Origin: Syngnathus acus
Lineage: Eukaryota; Chordata; Actinopteri; Syngnathiformes; Syngnathidae
Length of the DNA: 64,000 bases
Assembly: GCF_901709675.1 (NCBI RefSeq)
Contig: NC_051098.1
Coordinates: forward strand, 2,658,500 to 2,722,499
Reading direction: 5' to 3'
Within the stretch, counting starts at the first letter, position 1; each line of letters begins with the position of its first letter. The notes under the pieces were generated by a model. The model made no database searches and was not told the origin of the DNA. It saw only the letters and a list, made by a program, of their open reading frames with translations. The position numbers were made by a program, and so were the translations under genes. Positions 1-9,492 of this stretch are shown one piece after another.

Positions 1-550
1 TGGATCTGCTGCCTTGGTGCAGCGTGATGAGTTCCTTGGAGGCGTCTTCCGAGGCGGAGCCCAAGTCAAACACGCGCAAGATCTCAGCTGCGAAGGCGTC
101 AAACGACGAACAGGCGGGTCCCTGCCGCTCATATTCTGCTGTTCCCCACAGCCATGCCTCGCCCGTAAGGTGAGTGAGAACAAAACCCACCTTGGCTGGT
201 TCCGTGGCGAACGTGACGGGCTGGAGGTTAAACAAGACGCGGCAGTTTGTCAAAAAGGCCCGGACGTACTTGGGATCACCGTCGAACCTCGCGAGGTTGC
301 TGAGTCTGGGCTCCGGGACGTCCACGAGCTGCCTGGGCGCCGGGGCAGGACGGGGCATGGACGTAACGGTGGGCTGATCGGTGGGGCTGAGTGGAACGGT
401 CGTGGACAGGGCTCGTGCAGATTGGGTCGCAGCAGCCAGAGGAGCCAAGTCTTTAAGGGCCTTGAGAGCTTCTACCAGTTCTTGGTGGAGCTGATGGTGC
501 TGCAGGAGCTGCTGTTGCTGCTGCCGGACGATCCTCGTTAATGTCGCCAT
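1..550 (-). CDS. Ty3/gypsy retrotransposon gag, N-terminal part (runs off the left edge)
   Basis: On the minus strand an uninterrupted frame from ATG at 550 reads a glutamine-rich coiled start (IVRQQQQQLLQHHQLHQEL), a proline-rich linker, and then RLSNLARFDGDPKYVRAFL, NCRVLFNLQPVTFA and KVGFVLTHLTGEAWLWG. This is the usual beginning of the gag of fish gypsy elements of the PEG10/RTL-like type. No stop is seen within the window portion. It sits about 95 bp after the putative 5' LTR, as expected. Confidence 0.85.
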   Translation of the reverse strand, partial: MATLTRIVRQQQQQLLQHHQLHQELVEALKALKDLAPLAAATQSARALSTTVPLSPTDQPTVTSMPRPAPAPRQLVDVPEPRLSNLARFDGDPKYVRAFLTNCRVLFNLQPVTFATEPAKVGFVLTHLTGEAWLWGTAEYERQGPACSSFDAFAAEILRVFDLGSASEDASKELITLHQGSRS

Positions 551-645
551 CTCCTCTGTGATCTTGCTAAGGTCCCACTCCGTGTGGGTCAGGAGGTCCA
601 GGGCTGAGGGACCGTGCGCTGGTCACATATTTGGTCAGTTCACTC

Positions 646-1070
646 TGTCACGGAACAGAGACAGGGCGACCAAGTGCAACACGATCCTTTATTGAAAAAG
701 GGGGAAAGGGGAAGTGGAACGCTGGGCTTGCGGTCTGGCGTGGCTGAGCAGCAGAGCACAGCGCGTAGTCGTAGTCGGAGGCAGGCAGGTTGTCGAGACA
801 GGCGGCGATCAGAAGCGTGGTCAAAGGACGAGCAAGTAGTCGGGGCAGGCGGTGATCAAGGCGTGGTCGGTCAGTTTACAGAAGCAGTTGGCAACAGAGA
901 TCGTTCAGGGGACAAAAAGGCAGTGGTGTCACGGGCAGGGTAAGTAGACGAACTGACAACCACTGGCAGAATACACAGAGGTTAAGTAGGGGACCTAACG
1001 AGCTGTAGCAGGTGCTGGCAATTCCTTGATTGGGGCTTGGCTGGAAGTCAGGTGACGCAGGAACGTGACA
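646..1070 (-). mobile_element. 5' LTR of the gypsy element
   Basis: About 425 bp on the minus strand, starting TGTCACGTTCC and ending TCCGTGACA, with an AATAAA signal at 688-693 near its 3' end. gag begins shortly after. The 3' LTR lies outside the window, so the target duplication and LTR identity cannot be checked. Confidence 0.65.
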
Positions 1071-1504
1071 AAATCACACTTACATGTGAACTGGAAATGA
1101 CAATAATAACACATAGTGAAAGCCAAATTGAGCAAATTGGCTATTTCAGAAGTGTTTGTCAAACTGGTAGCCCTTTGCCTTAATCAGTACCCAGGAAGTA
1201 GCTCTCGGTTTAAGAAAGGTTGGTGACCCCTACTTTAAAGGAAGACAAGGAGTAGCCTAAGTATGCAACACACTGAGCGTGAAGAGAGAACATGAGAAGA
1301 TGGAGACTAGCAAGGAAGAAGTAACGATTAGCTCTTTGGTAACTGCCCCAAATTCTATGCTTGGCAAACTTTCAGTTTTTGTGTCAATAAAGGTATATGA
1401 AACCATTTAAGTGCATATTTTATCATTAGAACATTAAATAATTGTTTCAAACATGTAAATAATACATCAATAGTATAAATATCACAGACATTTTTGTATA
1501 AATA
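1071..1504. other. unassigned AT-rich intergenic DNA
   Basis: I see no reading frame or repeat boundary between the LTR and the Tigger-like fragment. Confidence 0.4.
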
Positions 1505-1684
1505 TTGAAAATATAAACATTATACGTGTGGGCGTATAACATGGTAACAAGAAGTACTGGGCAGGCTAATGAGCTAGCGGAAAGATGCTAATTCACGATC
1601 GTGCTAACACGCGAAAACGGACCTCTAAAGCAGCGGTGGCCAACCCGCGGCTCACGAGCCGCATGCGGCTCTTTGGCTGGTTTC

Positions 1685-3535
1685 AACAGTCAAAGTCAAA
1701 GTCAAAGTCAGCTTTATTGTCAATCCCTTCATATGTCAAGACACACAAAGAAACCGAAATTCCGTTTCCTCCATCCCACGGTGACGAGACATACAAGTAG
1801 GCGACACAAAACAAAAACAAGAAGGCACAAACCATGAATAATAAATAATAAATAAAATAAAATGAGCGATGAATAAATAATAGACCAATAACCCATTAAA
1901 TAAGAGGGCAAAACCGAGCCAGTGTGCATACAGCAGACAGCAAGAACAGGACGCTACGCTGAAAGGGGGAGCGAGTTCAGGATCCTAACAGCCTGGAGTA
2001 CGAAGCTGTTGGAGAGTCTGGTGGTGCGGGAGCGCAGGCTCCTGTACCGCTTCCCAGAGGGCAGAAGTTCAAACAAAGAGTGAGCGGGGTGACTCACATC
2101 ACTCACAATCTTGGTCGCCTTACGGGTGAGATGGGAGGTGTAAATGTCCTTCAAGGAGGGGAGAGAAGCACCAATAGTCTTACTAGCCGTTTTCACTATG
2201 CGCTGCAGGGCCTTCAAGTCGTAGTCAGTGCAGCTGCCACCCCAGACAGCAATACAGCTGGAGAGGACGCTCTCAATGGTGCCGCGGTAAAAAGTAGTCA
2301 TGACGGCCGGAGGAGCCCCCGCTTGCCTGAGTTTCCGAAGGAAGTACAGGCGGCGCTGGGCCTTCTTCGCCAGCGATGCGGTGTTGGTGGACCAGGAGAG
2401 ATCCTCACTGATGTGCACCCCCAGGAACCTGGCGCTGCTCACTCTCTCCACCACAGCTCCGTCGATGGTCAGCGGCAGGTGTTGGGCGTGACCCTTCCGG
2501 AAGTCAACAACAATCTCCTTGGTCTTGTCGACGTTCAGCAGGAGGTTGTTGTCCCTGCACCACGCGGTCAGAAGGTCAACCTCCAGCCTGTATTGAGTCT
2601 CGTCTCCCTTGGTGATGAGACCCACCAGAGTCGTGTCGTCAGCAAACTTCACTATGCGGTTGCCGCTGCAGGTGGCAGCGCAGTCATGCGTCAGGAGGGT
2701 GAAGAGCAGCGGACTGAGCACGCAGCCTTGGGGGGCCCCTGTGCTCAGCGTGATGCTGGCGGAGATCTTGTCGCCAACACGTACCACCTGTGGCCTCTGA
2801 CAGAGGAAGTCCAGTAGCCAGTTGCAGAGGCAGGTACTGAGGCCCAGCTTGTCAAGTTTGCTGATGAGACGCTGTGGCACAATGGTGTTGAAGGCAGAAC
2901 TGAAGTCCACAAACAGCAACCTCACATACGAGTCCCTCCCCTCCAGGTGGGTGAGGGCCGAGTGGAGGGCAGAGCAGATGGCATCCTCAGAGGACCGTTT
3001 GGCTCGGTACGCAAACTGGAAGGGGTCAATGGTGGGGGGGAGAACTGACCGGATGTGCTCCATGACAAGCCGCTCAAAGCACTTCATGATGATGGGCCAC
3101 GGGGCGGTAGTCATTGAAGCAGGACGGAGCAGGCTTCTTCGGCACAGGTACGATGGTGGCAGCTTTGAAACACGACGGGACGATGGCCTGCTGCAGGGAA
3201 GTGTTAAAGATGTCCGTGAAGACACCCGTCAGCTCACCAGCGCAGTCCTTCAGCGCTCGACCCGGGATGTTGTCCGGGCCCGCCGCCTTACGGATGTCGA
3301 TAGCGGCAAGCGTCCTCCTCACGCTGTCGGCGGAGAGGCACAGGGGCAGCTCGTGGGAATGGGGAGTGGCCTTCAGCGGGCAAGTGCTGTTCTGAGCGTC
3401 GAAGCGAGCAAAGAAGCGGTTGAGGTCATTGAGCAGACGGACGTCGCCTTCACAGCTCTGCGGCGCGGGCTTGTAGTCCGTGATGGTCTGAATGCCCTGC
3501 CAAAGGCTCCGTGCGTCCCTGCTGTCCTTGAAGTG
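1685..3535 (-). mobile_element. Rex1/Babar-like LINE (CR1 group), 5'-truncated, inserted in the hAT
   Basis: On the minus strand the element runs from HFKDSRDARSLWQ near 3,535 to a 3' UTR and an AATAAAG(CTGACTTT)-type tail with (TTTGAC)n at 1,690-1,712. Junctions are placed by comparison with the empty hAT copy at 22.7 kb. 5' truncation is typical of target-primed reverse transcription. Confidence 0.85.
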
Positions 3536-3540
3536 GGCTC
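1954..3540 (-). pseudogene. Rex1-like reverse transcriptase, frameshifted
   Basis: The main frame (3225-1954) holds the RT motifs [12 protein letters not shown] (motif A), [15 protein letters not shown] (motif B), [12 protein letters not shown] (motif C) and [14 protein letters not shown], then [14 protein letters not shown] near the end. The upstream part ([34 protein letters not shown]) is in another frame, with the shift near 3,095-3,115. No endonuclease domain remains. The FSSAFNT stretch matches the known Rex1 primer site. Confidence 0.85.
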
Positions 3541-3639
3541 TTTTACGTTCATATCAACATTTGTGTTTATTTTTCGTGCGTATTTGCTTCGCTTGAGTTC
3601 AATATGGTATTTTGGTCAAACGCGCATGCGCGTGAGGTG

Positions 3640-4130
3640 AAATCCCGCAAAGGAGGAGGGACAAACAGAGCGATTGGTTTTGCTGGCTTTTTAATGAATG
3701 GCGACTGTGACTACGGGGGCCCATTAGGTCCAGAAAAGCTTAAAGTTGTTTTTTGTTGAACGCTATGGCAAGCCATTCTGCCTGATATGTCGGACGTCAT
3801 TGGCGCATTTAAAAGCTTCAAATGGTCAGCGCCACTTCAGCTCACTTCATGCCAATATCGATGAGGACTTTGCAAAAGGGACTGAATTTCGCAAGCACAA
3901 GTTTGGAGACTTTGAAAAGTCAGGCAATAAAATAGGTACAGTTTTTCAAAAAAATTACGAAGCACTCAGAGACTGTCACACTTGCATTTCAACTGGCTTG
4001 GAACATTGCACGGGCTAAAAAGCCATACAATGAAGTGGAGTTCGTTAAAATATGCCTCAGTGACGTTATTGAAATCTTGTCTCCTGAAAACGACAAACTA
4101 AAACGAATGGTCTGTCCCGCCACACATAGT
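3640..4130 (+). pseudogene. hAT transposase N-terminal remnant (BED-type zinc finger)
   Basis: The frame reads FFVERYGKPFCLICRTSLAH, then RHFSSLHANIDEDFAKG and FRKHKFGDFEKSG, with C-x2-C and H-x4-H spacing of a BED-like finger. After a break it continues NIARAKKPYNEVEFVK and SPENDKLKRMVC. This is the start of the GTF2IRD2/SCAND3-like hAT transposase; the catalytic core and dimerisation region are absent. It cannot transpose by itself. Confidence 0.8.
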
Positions 4131-4326
4131 AAGTGAAAAAACTTATTATGTTTTTGTTTGTGGAATTTGTTGAACTGAGAGTTTGTCTGTGTGAGACAAT
4201 GCACACAATGTTCATTGTTGAAAATGTGGTCTTTGGTCTGTGGTTTTAGTACTGTAGGAGTCAATTTGTCATTATCATGTTGGTGCGTGACATAATAATG
4301 TCACACAATAAATTTGGCTGAGCAGA

Positions 4327-4337
4327 GGGGTGTGTGT

Positions 4338-4383
<46 letters not shown>

Positions 4384-4410
4384 GTGTGTGCGTGTGTGTG
4401 TGTGTGGGGG
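4327..4410. repeat. (GT)n microsatellite inside hAT copy 1
   Basis: GT/GC dinucleotide tract ending in a G run. The (CA)n at 21,800-21,895 is the equivalent tract in the inverted second copy. Confidence 0.95.
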
Positions 4411-4552
4411 GGGGGGTGTTCATCTGTGCTCATGTGTATGATGTGGCTCTTTGCGATGACACAGTAAAAAATGTGGCTCTTGGTCTCTGACTGGTTGGCC
4501 ACCCCTGCTCTAAAGGAATTTTAAACGAACATTTGGAGCAATACTACTGTGT

Positions 4553-4853
4553 GAGTGTGTGACTTAAAAAAAAAAAAAAATTAAAATAACAGTGTGTCGG
4601 CACACGTGAAAAACACTGGGTCTGATTGGCTACCATAACGCTGCCTTAACCAATCGCTCACTGACTTGTTAGGTTAACCCGAAAACTCACTTGCCTCAGG
4701 CTCGTCCACCTGGCCTGCGGCTGAAGGGAGCGCTAAACTGCCAATTCCCCACACAGTGACAAACACGGTGATAAAACCGCTTTCCGGCGCTTTTTTTTTG
4801 GTGGGGGGGGCTTCTGACTGTGGATACAGCATACAGTTAGTTTCATGATTCAC
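4553..4853. other. probable ksr intronic sequence without recognisable features
   Basis: No frame or repeat terminus found; contains poly(A) and poly(T) runs. It directly follows the ksr exon donor side. Confidence 0.4.
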
Positions 4854-5001
4854 CTGTTTCTGTAGGACTCTTTAGACAGGAGAGGGCAGCAGGGATGCGT
4901 GAGCGATCCTCTGTGTTAGAGCCTAGGCGCTTCATTGTATCCTGAACAGAGTTGGGCATCTGCAGCACATTGTCTACAAAACGCTTCTCTTCTTCTGCAG
5001 T
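4854..5001 (-). CDS. ksr1: internal exon of a KSR-type scaffold kinase (probably ksr1), partial gene
   Basis: 148 nt flanked by a good acceptor (TTCCACAG) and donor (ACAG|GTGAAT), open throughout. It reads FVDNVLQMPNSVQDTMKRLG and then AALSCLKSPTETG. This matches the CA1 domain pattern of KSR1/KSR2, as I recall it: V-x2-T-x2-R-x-G, an acidic pair, R, then AL-x-CL. KSR proteins scaffold RAF-MEK-ERK signalling. The exon is on the same strand as wsb1 and downstream of it, as I recall for human WSB1-KSR1. It starts in phase 0 and ends with one extra base. I could not find the neighbouring ksr exons, so ksr1 versus a paralogue is undecided. Confidence 0.7.
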
Positions 5002-5266
5002 CTGTGGAACACAGGGAGGAAAACAACGTGAAAATGATATTTGTTTAAAGCCTTCAAAATACACGCCGCCGTGATTTTAATGGGGAACCCCACATCCCTG
5101 TTGGTGTCTCTAATAAAACTAGGGCGACCAGACGTCCTCTTTTTCCCAGACATGTCCTACTTTTGAGACCTAAAAGAAATTCCGGGAGGAATTTCAAAAT
5201 TGTCCGGGATTTTGTTCGACAGCCTCAAACATAATACATGTACAGTACATTGTCAATAGAATTGCC

Positions 5267-5479
5267 CAGAGGCGTAGCCAGGAATTTTTCCAGTAGGGGC
5301 GCACGCCCACAGGAAAAAAAATCGAACATCACCCACGCCGTTCGCTGATCGCTAAAACAACGTCCGGGAGGCAAACGGTGAATGGATAACATCGCGCACA
5401 TAGAATAGCGCAAGCACATTCGCGCAAGACCGAAAGAAAAAAACGGCATGAAAATGAAGAATCGAAAAAGCTCGATTTT

Positions 5480-5513
<34 letters not shown>

Positions 5514-5581
5514 CAACCGGGGCGCAGGGAGTCCTAACCGGGGCGCCAACCCCGGCTCGCCCCGGCTTGGCTACGCCTCTG
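5267..5581. mobile_element. short hAT MITE nested in the 5.1-6.45 kb hAT
   Basis: 315 bp with ends CAGAGGCGTAGCC and GGCTACGCCTCTG, and a perfect 8-bp duplication GAATTGCC at 5259-5266 and 5582-5589. It holds a long poly(T) at about 5,478-5,513. It encodes nothing. Confidence 0.92.
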
Positions 5582-5719
5582 GAATTGCCACTCCGTTCCA
5601 TTTCACTAAATTCCAGGTTTTTCTGTATCGTTCGCAAATAAGTCATGCCCTTCTCTTCAAATCTAGTCACTTTGCTACAAAGTAGGGTGGGCTGGCCAGT
5701 CTACACCGAGTGTTTACAA

Positions 5720-6310
5720 GCAATGCCGAAACAAAAATGCACGTTCACGGAGAAGTTGAATAAAAAGTTCCCGTGCTTTCGCAAGGGTTGTGATCCTTAT
5801 GAAGCTGAGTGCTTGACATGTAAGGCAGGCACTTACATGTCTGTGGCAAATAAAGCTACCAACGACGTGCAGGCACACATAGTATGTAAATTCAGCCAAG
5901 CACACAAAAGCAGCGAGGGGTGAGAGCTCATCATCCAAAGTCACGGATTTCTTTGTGACGAAGTCCGAGAGCGTCGCCGTCACTGCAGCAGAAGGTAGCT
6001 ATGCTTTTCATACTGTTAAGCACCATGAAAGCTACAGGTCAATGGACTGCACATCTGGCTTGTTAAGGAAGGTTTTCACAGACCCCATCAACTGAAAAAT
6101 TCTCATGCGCCTGAATGAACACAGAAGCCATTGTAAATATCGTGATCCCCCATTCTGTTGATGTTGCTTTAGAAGCACTTCAAGGTTTTCCTATTCTGGC
6201 GTGTCCACTGATGGCAGCAACCATGGAGCAGTAAAATTGTTCCCTCTGCTGATCCAACATTACGACTGGAAGAATGGTGGTGTTCAAAGTAAATTAATAA
6301 AAATTAAAAG
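5720..6310 (+). pseudogene. hAT transposase fragments
   Basis: The frame from 5,723 reads MPKQKCTFTEKLNKKFPCF then DPYEAECLTCKAGTYMSV, a BED-like zinc finger with CLTC and a downstream H, as in many fish hAT transposases. Later pieces in other frames include TSGLLRKVFTDP and LEALQGFPYSGVSTDG. Stops and frameshifts break it; the catalytic core is missing. Confidence 0.75.
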
Positions 6311-6451
6311 CACCCCAAATGAATCAGCTGACACAATTGCTATGTAGACACCATGTCTTTTGCATCATAACGTATACCGATACACCCATGAACCCTGCCC
6401 CCACCAAAAAAAGGTGTCCTCCTTTTCAGAAATCCAAATCTGGTCACCCTA

Positions 6452-6837
6452 AATAAAACACTAGAAAAGAAGTAACTACGGAAGTACAGAGCTCCCAATG
6501 TGGCGTTAATGTTTTGACTGGCAAATACGTTTAAACGCACTTGCAAATACGCTCGAAAGTAATTGGAGTTTGTTACGGAGAATTGACTTGTACATGCGCG
6601 TGTAAAAAAATCTATTTCATTTGAAGCATTTGGCTGGCCTACATTATGCCAATATGTAAAAAAAATTACCGTTTTTTTCCATGTATAATGCGCAAAATTT
6701 AACTAATTTATTGTCCTAAAATCCGGGGTGCGCATTATACATGGGTAAAAAAAAATTTTAATTATTTTTTTTTTTTTAATTTATTTATTTTTTTTTTTTT
6801 AAGAAAATCATGGTACAACAATTTTTGAAGAAAATCT
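6452..6837. mobile_element. region with a TA-flanked MITE fragment
   Basis: From 6,669 (after TA) the sequence CCGTTTTTTTCCATGTATAA and the inverted GTGCGCATTATACATGGGTA at about 6,727-6,746 form a small hairpin typical of fish pogo/Tigger-type MITEs. The far end is not found. The rest is unassigned. Confidence 0.5.
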
Positions 6838-6905
6838 TGTCACGGATGGAGTGTGGAAAGGAAGAGGGCGACCAAGTGCAGCTTGTACCAGGGTTCATTG
6901 GAGGA
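6838..6905 (-). mobile_element. LTR fragment related to the gypsy LTR at 646-1070
   Basis: TTGTCACGGATGGAGTG with GAGGGCGACCAAGTGCAGC repeats the 3' end of the LTR at 0.65 kb (GACAGGGCGACCAAGTGCAAC). Only a short piece is recognisable. Confidence 0.45.
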
Positions 6906-7555
6906 ACTCAAAACACAGACTTGGTAAACTAACATAACTCTCTAACAAAACCAACAACAGGACTGACCGACAAAGACGTGGAACAAAAAGACAGGAACAG
7001 AAACCTGTGTTATTGTCACATATTGTTTGTTTTTTAATCTCCATCGCGGACTGGACGTCATACGGAGGCAGTATCACTGCGCATGCGCACTATGGATCCG
7101 ATGCGAATAGTCCTCTTCTCTTCTTGACTGACAATGAATGTGATAGTTTAATACATACAATCAGCAAATAACAAAATACGTATTACAGGTAATATTTTAT
7201 TTCACAACACTTTGCCTTGTTCCTTTCGTCTCTGCTGTTCACTTCAAACACGCTCCATACGAACGCAATGCTCTCGTATCAGACGCTTGCTCGATCACCT
7301 GCTCGTTTGCTGTCACAATGTACCCTACACAAATCCGAAACATTTGTTGCGGCTCCGAGTCACGACGAGGGGCAAGTTTTGGTTTCCAAGGGTGTTTTTA
7401 TTCCTCTTCAACTTCTCTCCCATACAGAGCCGCCTTTTTCACATGTCCGCACGTCACTTTCCTCTCTTTTCATTTTAACCTAACTGATCGCGGTGGCGCC
7501 TTTATGGGCAGTCGGAGAAATCAACGCCAACAAAAAAAATACATCCAGCCTAGTT
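6906..7555. other. unassigned DNA
   Basis: Contains overlapping short open frames at 7,212-7,560 with no recognisable protein similarity and no splice context. No repeat boundary found. Confidence 0.35.
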
Positions 7556-7561
7556 AAGACC

Positions 7562-7742
7562 ATACCAAAGACTATAAAAATGGGACCCATTGCCTCCCTG
7601 CTTGGCACTCAGCATTAAGGGTTGGAATTGGGGGGTTAGATCACCAAATGATTCCCGAGCGCGGCGCCGCTGCTGCTCACTGCTCCCCTCTCCCCCAGGG
7701 GATGGATCAAAATCACACGGGGATGGGTCAAATGCAGAGGGT
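7562..7742 (+). mobile_element. tRNA-derived SINE (second family), body fragment
   Basis: Matches the body of the full-length copy at 47.38-47.70 kb from CATACCAAAGACTATAAAAA to ATGCAGAGG. The tRNA head is missing. The 3' tail seems to lie at 9,313-9,345, beyond an insertion. Confidence 0.85.
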
Positions 7743-7930
7743 GTTGCTAGTGGGACGTATCGGACGTCAAGCGCTTTGTGTGGCGGGCTCCATCTACTGT
7801 GGGAACTGAGAAGTGCTCAAGTTGTTGTGCGGGCCACATTCAATTATGTTTTCAGAATTTGCTGCGGGCCAATAAAAACTGGACCGCGGGCCGCAGTTGG
7901 CCCGCGGGCCGTAGTTTGGACACCCCTATT
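7743..7930. mobile_element. hAT terminal fragment
   Basis: Ends in GTAGTTTGGACACCCCTA, preceded by GGCCCGCGGGCC blocks, the usual terminus of fish hAT elements of the GGGTGTCC type. The opposite end was not found. Confidence 0.55.
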
Positions 7931-9312
7931 GTAGGGCAAAAAGGCAGACCCACTCCAAGGCAAAGGCAGCTGTCCAGAGCAGGGTAAGAGAGCTGAAAAA
8001 TCAATGGTGGAAAGAGAAGGCCCTGGAAATCCAGAGGCTTGTTGACTCGGGTGACACCAGGGGCTTTTTCAATGCTACCAAGGGTACCCATGGCACCACC
8101 TATCGATGCCTTAATTCCTTTCGCTCCAAAGATGGACAAACTTTGCTGAAGAATGAATCTGCTCCAGAGGGTGAGAACACTTCCAAGAACTCCTGAACTG
8201 AAACACCACTGTCGAGCTAGAGAACATCAACCAGCAGCGTACTATGGAGCATCTGAGCGCCCCACCCACCAAAGATGAGGTCCTGGATGCCACGAGGAGG
8301 CTAAGCAATAACAAGAACTCTGGACGAGATGGAATCCTGGGCGAAATCCTCAAGCAGGGTGGGCCGAAACTCCTCTCTCACATCCATAGCCTCCTTGTAA
8401 AGATCTGGGGCAAAGAAGAAATCCCTGAAGAATCCCTGATTGTCACTGTCTTCAAAAAGGGAGATAAGGCAGTCTGCAGCAACTATAGAGGTATTTCCTT
8501 CTTGTCCAGAACAGGCAAAGTTTTGGCCCGGATATTGTCGAGCTGCCTACTGCCACTGGATACTGGCGAGCCGCCTACTGCCACTATTGGAAGAGATCCT
8601 TCCAGAGTCGCAATGTGACTTGCGTCCTGCCAGAGGAACCTCTGACGTGATATTTACAGCCCGTCAACTGCAAGAGAAATGTCAAGGGCAGCAACTACCT
8701 TTGTATATAGCCTTCATTGACCTCACCAAGGCATTTGGCCCTCTGGTGCGCCCTTTCGAAGATCTTGCGTCTGCTACATGACGATATGACCGCAACCGTA
8801 ATTGGCAACCGTGGCTCTGAAACAGCCCCCTTCAAAGTGGACACTGGGGTCAAGCAGGGCTGTATAATTGCACCAACCCTGTTTGCCATTTTCATCTCCA
8901 CTGCCCTTCCCCTTACCAGCCACAATCTATCAGAGGGAGTCCAGCTCATATACAGGTTTGATGGCGGGCTCCTTAATCCTAGTAAATTCAGGGTCGAAAC
9001 CAAGGTATGCCGATGACAGCGCCTTGATTGCTCACTCTCAAAAAGAACTTCAGAACAACATGGATGCCTTTGTCAGAGCCTACCAACTCCTGAGACTTGA
9101 CATTTAACATAAAAAAAAAAAACAGAGCACAGATTCTCCACCAGCCAGCACACCCCTCCCGTAGATAGTGGGGGTATTACGTGGATAGAGTCAGCTGGAA
9201 AATGTGGATAAGGTCAACTATCTTAGCAGCCTTCTCTCCACAAGAGCTGTCATTGGTGATGTAATTAACCACCGTATTGGGTGTGCCAGTGCAGCTTTTG
9301 CCAGGATGAGAA
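7931..9312 (+). pseudogene. RTE-like LINE reverse transcriptase, copy A (degenerate)
   Basis: Pieces in several frames read LKNQWWKEKALEIQRLVDSG, FRSKDGQTLLKN, EEVLDATRRL-like [41 protein letters not shown] and KVDTGVKQGCIIAPTLFAIF, ending near the region equivalent to ISHRL in copy B. It parallels 10.27-11.67 kb of copy B at moderate identity, with many frameshifts and a lost YADD region frame (YADDSALIAHSQ at about 9,006). Confidence 0.8.
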
Positions 9313-9345
9313 AGTGTGACGATCATTGGGACTTTAACTTTATCT
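9313..9345 (+). mobile_element. detached SINE 3' tail
   Basis: GTGTGACGATCATTGGGACT followed by TTAACTTTATC equals the 3' end of the SINEs at 47.66 and 60.54 kb. It probably completes the SINE body that stops at 7,742. Confidence 0.7.
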
Positions 9346-9492
9346 ATTGACGAGTAAATGCCACAAGACTTATCTAGCGAAGGAGAAAAAAAACATAAAC
9401 ATCAACTTAAAATGGTTCCTTTTTCTTTTATACGAGGCAAAAATCTCACACAAACACTGATTAATTGATCCAATTACTGATAGGATAATCTA

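Larger units (their letters stand above)
1631..4507 (+). mobile_element. non-autonomous hAT (Charlie8/GTF2IRD2-like), copy 1, carrying a Rex1 insertion
   Basis: Ends are CAGCGGTGGCCAACC and GGTTGGCCACCCCTG, flanked by a perfect 8-bp duplication CTCTAAAG (1623-1630 and 4508-4515). Without the Rex1 insertion it is about 1.03 kb and collinear with the copy at 21,708-22,770. It keeps only the N-terminal part of a transposase and an internal (GT)n tract. Confidence 0.92.
1505..4552. mobile_element. Tigger-like MITE fragment, split by a hAT at 1631-4507
   Basis: 1505-1630 and 4508-4552 together match, inverted, the interior of the Tigger-like MITE at 26,180-26,793 (shared AGCTAGCGG/GCTAACTCG region, TATAAACATTATACGTG and the GGAGCAATACTAC region). 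It is the oldest layer of a three-element nest. Confidence 0.65.
5120..6451 (+). mobile_element. hAT element with transposase remnants
   Basis: Ends TAGGGCGACCAGACGTCC and TCTGGTCACCCTA are inverted relative to each other and flanked by a perfect 8-bp duplication AATAAAAC (112-119 and 452-459 within 5.1 and 6.4 kb). It contains degenerate hAT transposase sequence and a younger hAT at 5,267-5,581. It sits 118 bp from the ksr exon. Confidence 0.9.

Noticed and set aside
2080-3640. Long plus-strand open frames of 245 and 272 codons
   Set aside because: They are antisense to the Rex1 reverse transcriptase, whose minus-strand frame carries the diagnostic RT motifs.
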